64,000 nucleotides of DNA. Origin: Adineta ricciae (taxonomy: Eukaryota; Rotifera; Eurotatoria; Adinetida; Adinetidae). Of the stretch, positions 63,100-64,000 are shown piece by piece. Each line of letters opens with the position of its first letter. Within the stretch, counting starts at the first letter, position 1. The stretch spans positions 248,001-312,000 of the forward strand of contig CAJNOJ010000015.1 in the NCBI GenBank assembly GCA_905250025.1. The letters are read 5' to 3'. Under the pieces are notes generated by a model. The model had not been told where the DNA came from, did not search any database, and was given only the letters and a program-made list of their open reading frames with translations. The position numbers were made by a program, and so were the translations under genes.

Positions 63100-64000
63100 T
63101 TACTTAATACATATAGTAAAAAGCGCCAATTATATATCATTTTCTCTAATGTAGTCTACTTAGCTACACTATCTTAGAATCAAATAGCCGAACAAGAAAG
63201 AGAGAAGACAAGTAGCGCTCTCCGAGACCCTTTCTCGTCTGAACCTTGACTCGGACTTATCGTACTAGACTTATTATAATAAAAGCGATATCTAATTTGC
63301 GTTTGTTTACTATGTGGAATGATGACATTGTTTGTATACATCATTCCGAAGGACAAACATGTAACTAAAGCAAGACGGAAGCAGAAAAAATTGGCCGATT
63401 TGTCTAATAGAAAAAGTCTATTACTAATGAACACTCTTTGCGTCTATCTGGGAAGAGAGAGAAAAGAAATCTCGTCATAACACAATTCTAGTTGACAGTA
63501 CACTTGTCCTGTTCAATGACAGTTCGGGTAGTGATGAAAAGTAAACGAACGAAGAAAAAGAAAGCAAGAGAAAAAACGATCATGGATAACTAAACCACTC
63601 AATATATATATATATATATATGTGTGTGTATATAGGCAGAGATAGATAGTAATGATAGCTATATTACCGAAATCTATCTTGATTATTATGTATAGTACAA
63701 GAGTAAATGAGAGTCAGAAAGTGACATTGATAATAATCATAAGACATAGCAGAAGTGATAAGAAGACGATCGTTTGTGTCTTCTTCTGCTGAGTAATGTT
63801 CAAAAGTCGACTATGAATCCAGATATTCTCATTAAACACGAAGGAAGAAGAGAACGTATCAAATATTCATGCGATCATATTATTCATATCATCACTTGAT
63901 TAGCAGAATGTGCTTATCAAGCAAGTGAGACTAGGATTTCCGACGACGCAATACTAATGAATGGAACTCAACGATACTAAATTGACACTCATGAATTATC
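63100..64000. other. terminal intergenic stretch
   Basis: There is no gene. It carries a (TA)n-(TG)n microsatellite at about 63602-63636 and scattered purine-rich runs. The ORF 63180-63434 on the minus strand has no family features. Confidence 0.45.
63602..63636. repeat. (TA)n(TG)n microsatellite
   Basis: Alternating TA repeats pass into TG repeats and back to TATATA, about 35 bp. Confidence 0.85.

Overview
This window looks like a nuclear genome segment of a microscopic invertebrate, most probably a bdelloid rotifer. It is AT-rich, has animal genes (a COUP-TF nuclear receptor, PHIP/BRWD, HIP1R, an aminergic receptor, a tetraspanin), very short introns (mostly 49-65 bp), little intergenic space, and some genes that look fungal- or bacterial-like. 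The species assignment is inference. I resolved exon structures by reading across GT-AG (rarely GC-AG) junctions and requiring the reading frame and family alignment to continue. Family names come from recognised motifs, not searches.

Layout, left to right: the tail of an unidentified gene (2-88, +); threonine synthase-like THNSL1 (875-3176, +); a COUP-TF/NR2F nuclear receptor with a 7-nt first coding exon and a 2.2-kb intron (3987-7802, +); splicing factor SF3B3 in 23 exons (8683-14259, +); a doubtful small ORF (14506-14793, -); an A4GALT-like glycosyltransferase (17040-18303, +); ABHD11 (18497-19764, -) directly downstream of eIF2-beta (19923-21209, -); an R3H-domain protein (22061-about 25143, +); a DUSP15/22-like phosphatase (26122-about 27121, +); a small membrane protein with PPxY-type motifs (27490-28131, +); and a decayed cytochrome P450 (28935-30336, +).

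The right half holds a 30-exon PHIP/BRWD gene (31995-38917, +); a proline-rich hypothetical gene (39278-39951, -); a VIT-VWA-TPR-ZZ-ZZ protein (40299-43962, +); a SUR1/MIPC-synthase-like glycosyltransferase (44867-45913, +) followed after 126 bp by a PIG-L deacetylase (46040-47056, +); an FAD-dependent oxidoreductase (47121-48838, -); a 34-exon HIP1R (49609-55856, -); a 99-bp duplication around a single N (57311-about 57500), probably an assembly scar; an aminergic GPCR with a giant third cytoplasmic loop (57601-61040, -); and a tetraspanin (62328-63099, -).

The most notable pattern is two same-strand gene pairs (eIF2-beta/ABHD11 and SUR1-like GT/PIG-L) packed less than 160 bp apart, each with AATAAA, then a pyrimidine-rich 3' splice site, then the downstream ATG. 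This is the layout expected for operons resolved by spliced-leader trans-splicing. Similar acceptors sit just before the ATG of several other genes. I see no CRISPR array, intact transposon, rRNA or confident tRNA. The most unusual protein is the VIT-VWA-TPR-ZZ-ZZ one. Because introns and open frames outside families rest on reading by eye, boundaries may be off by a base or two.
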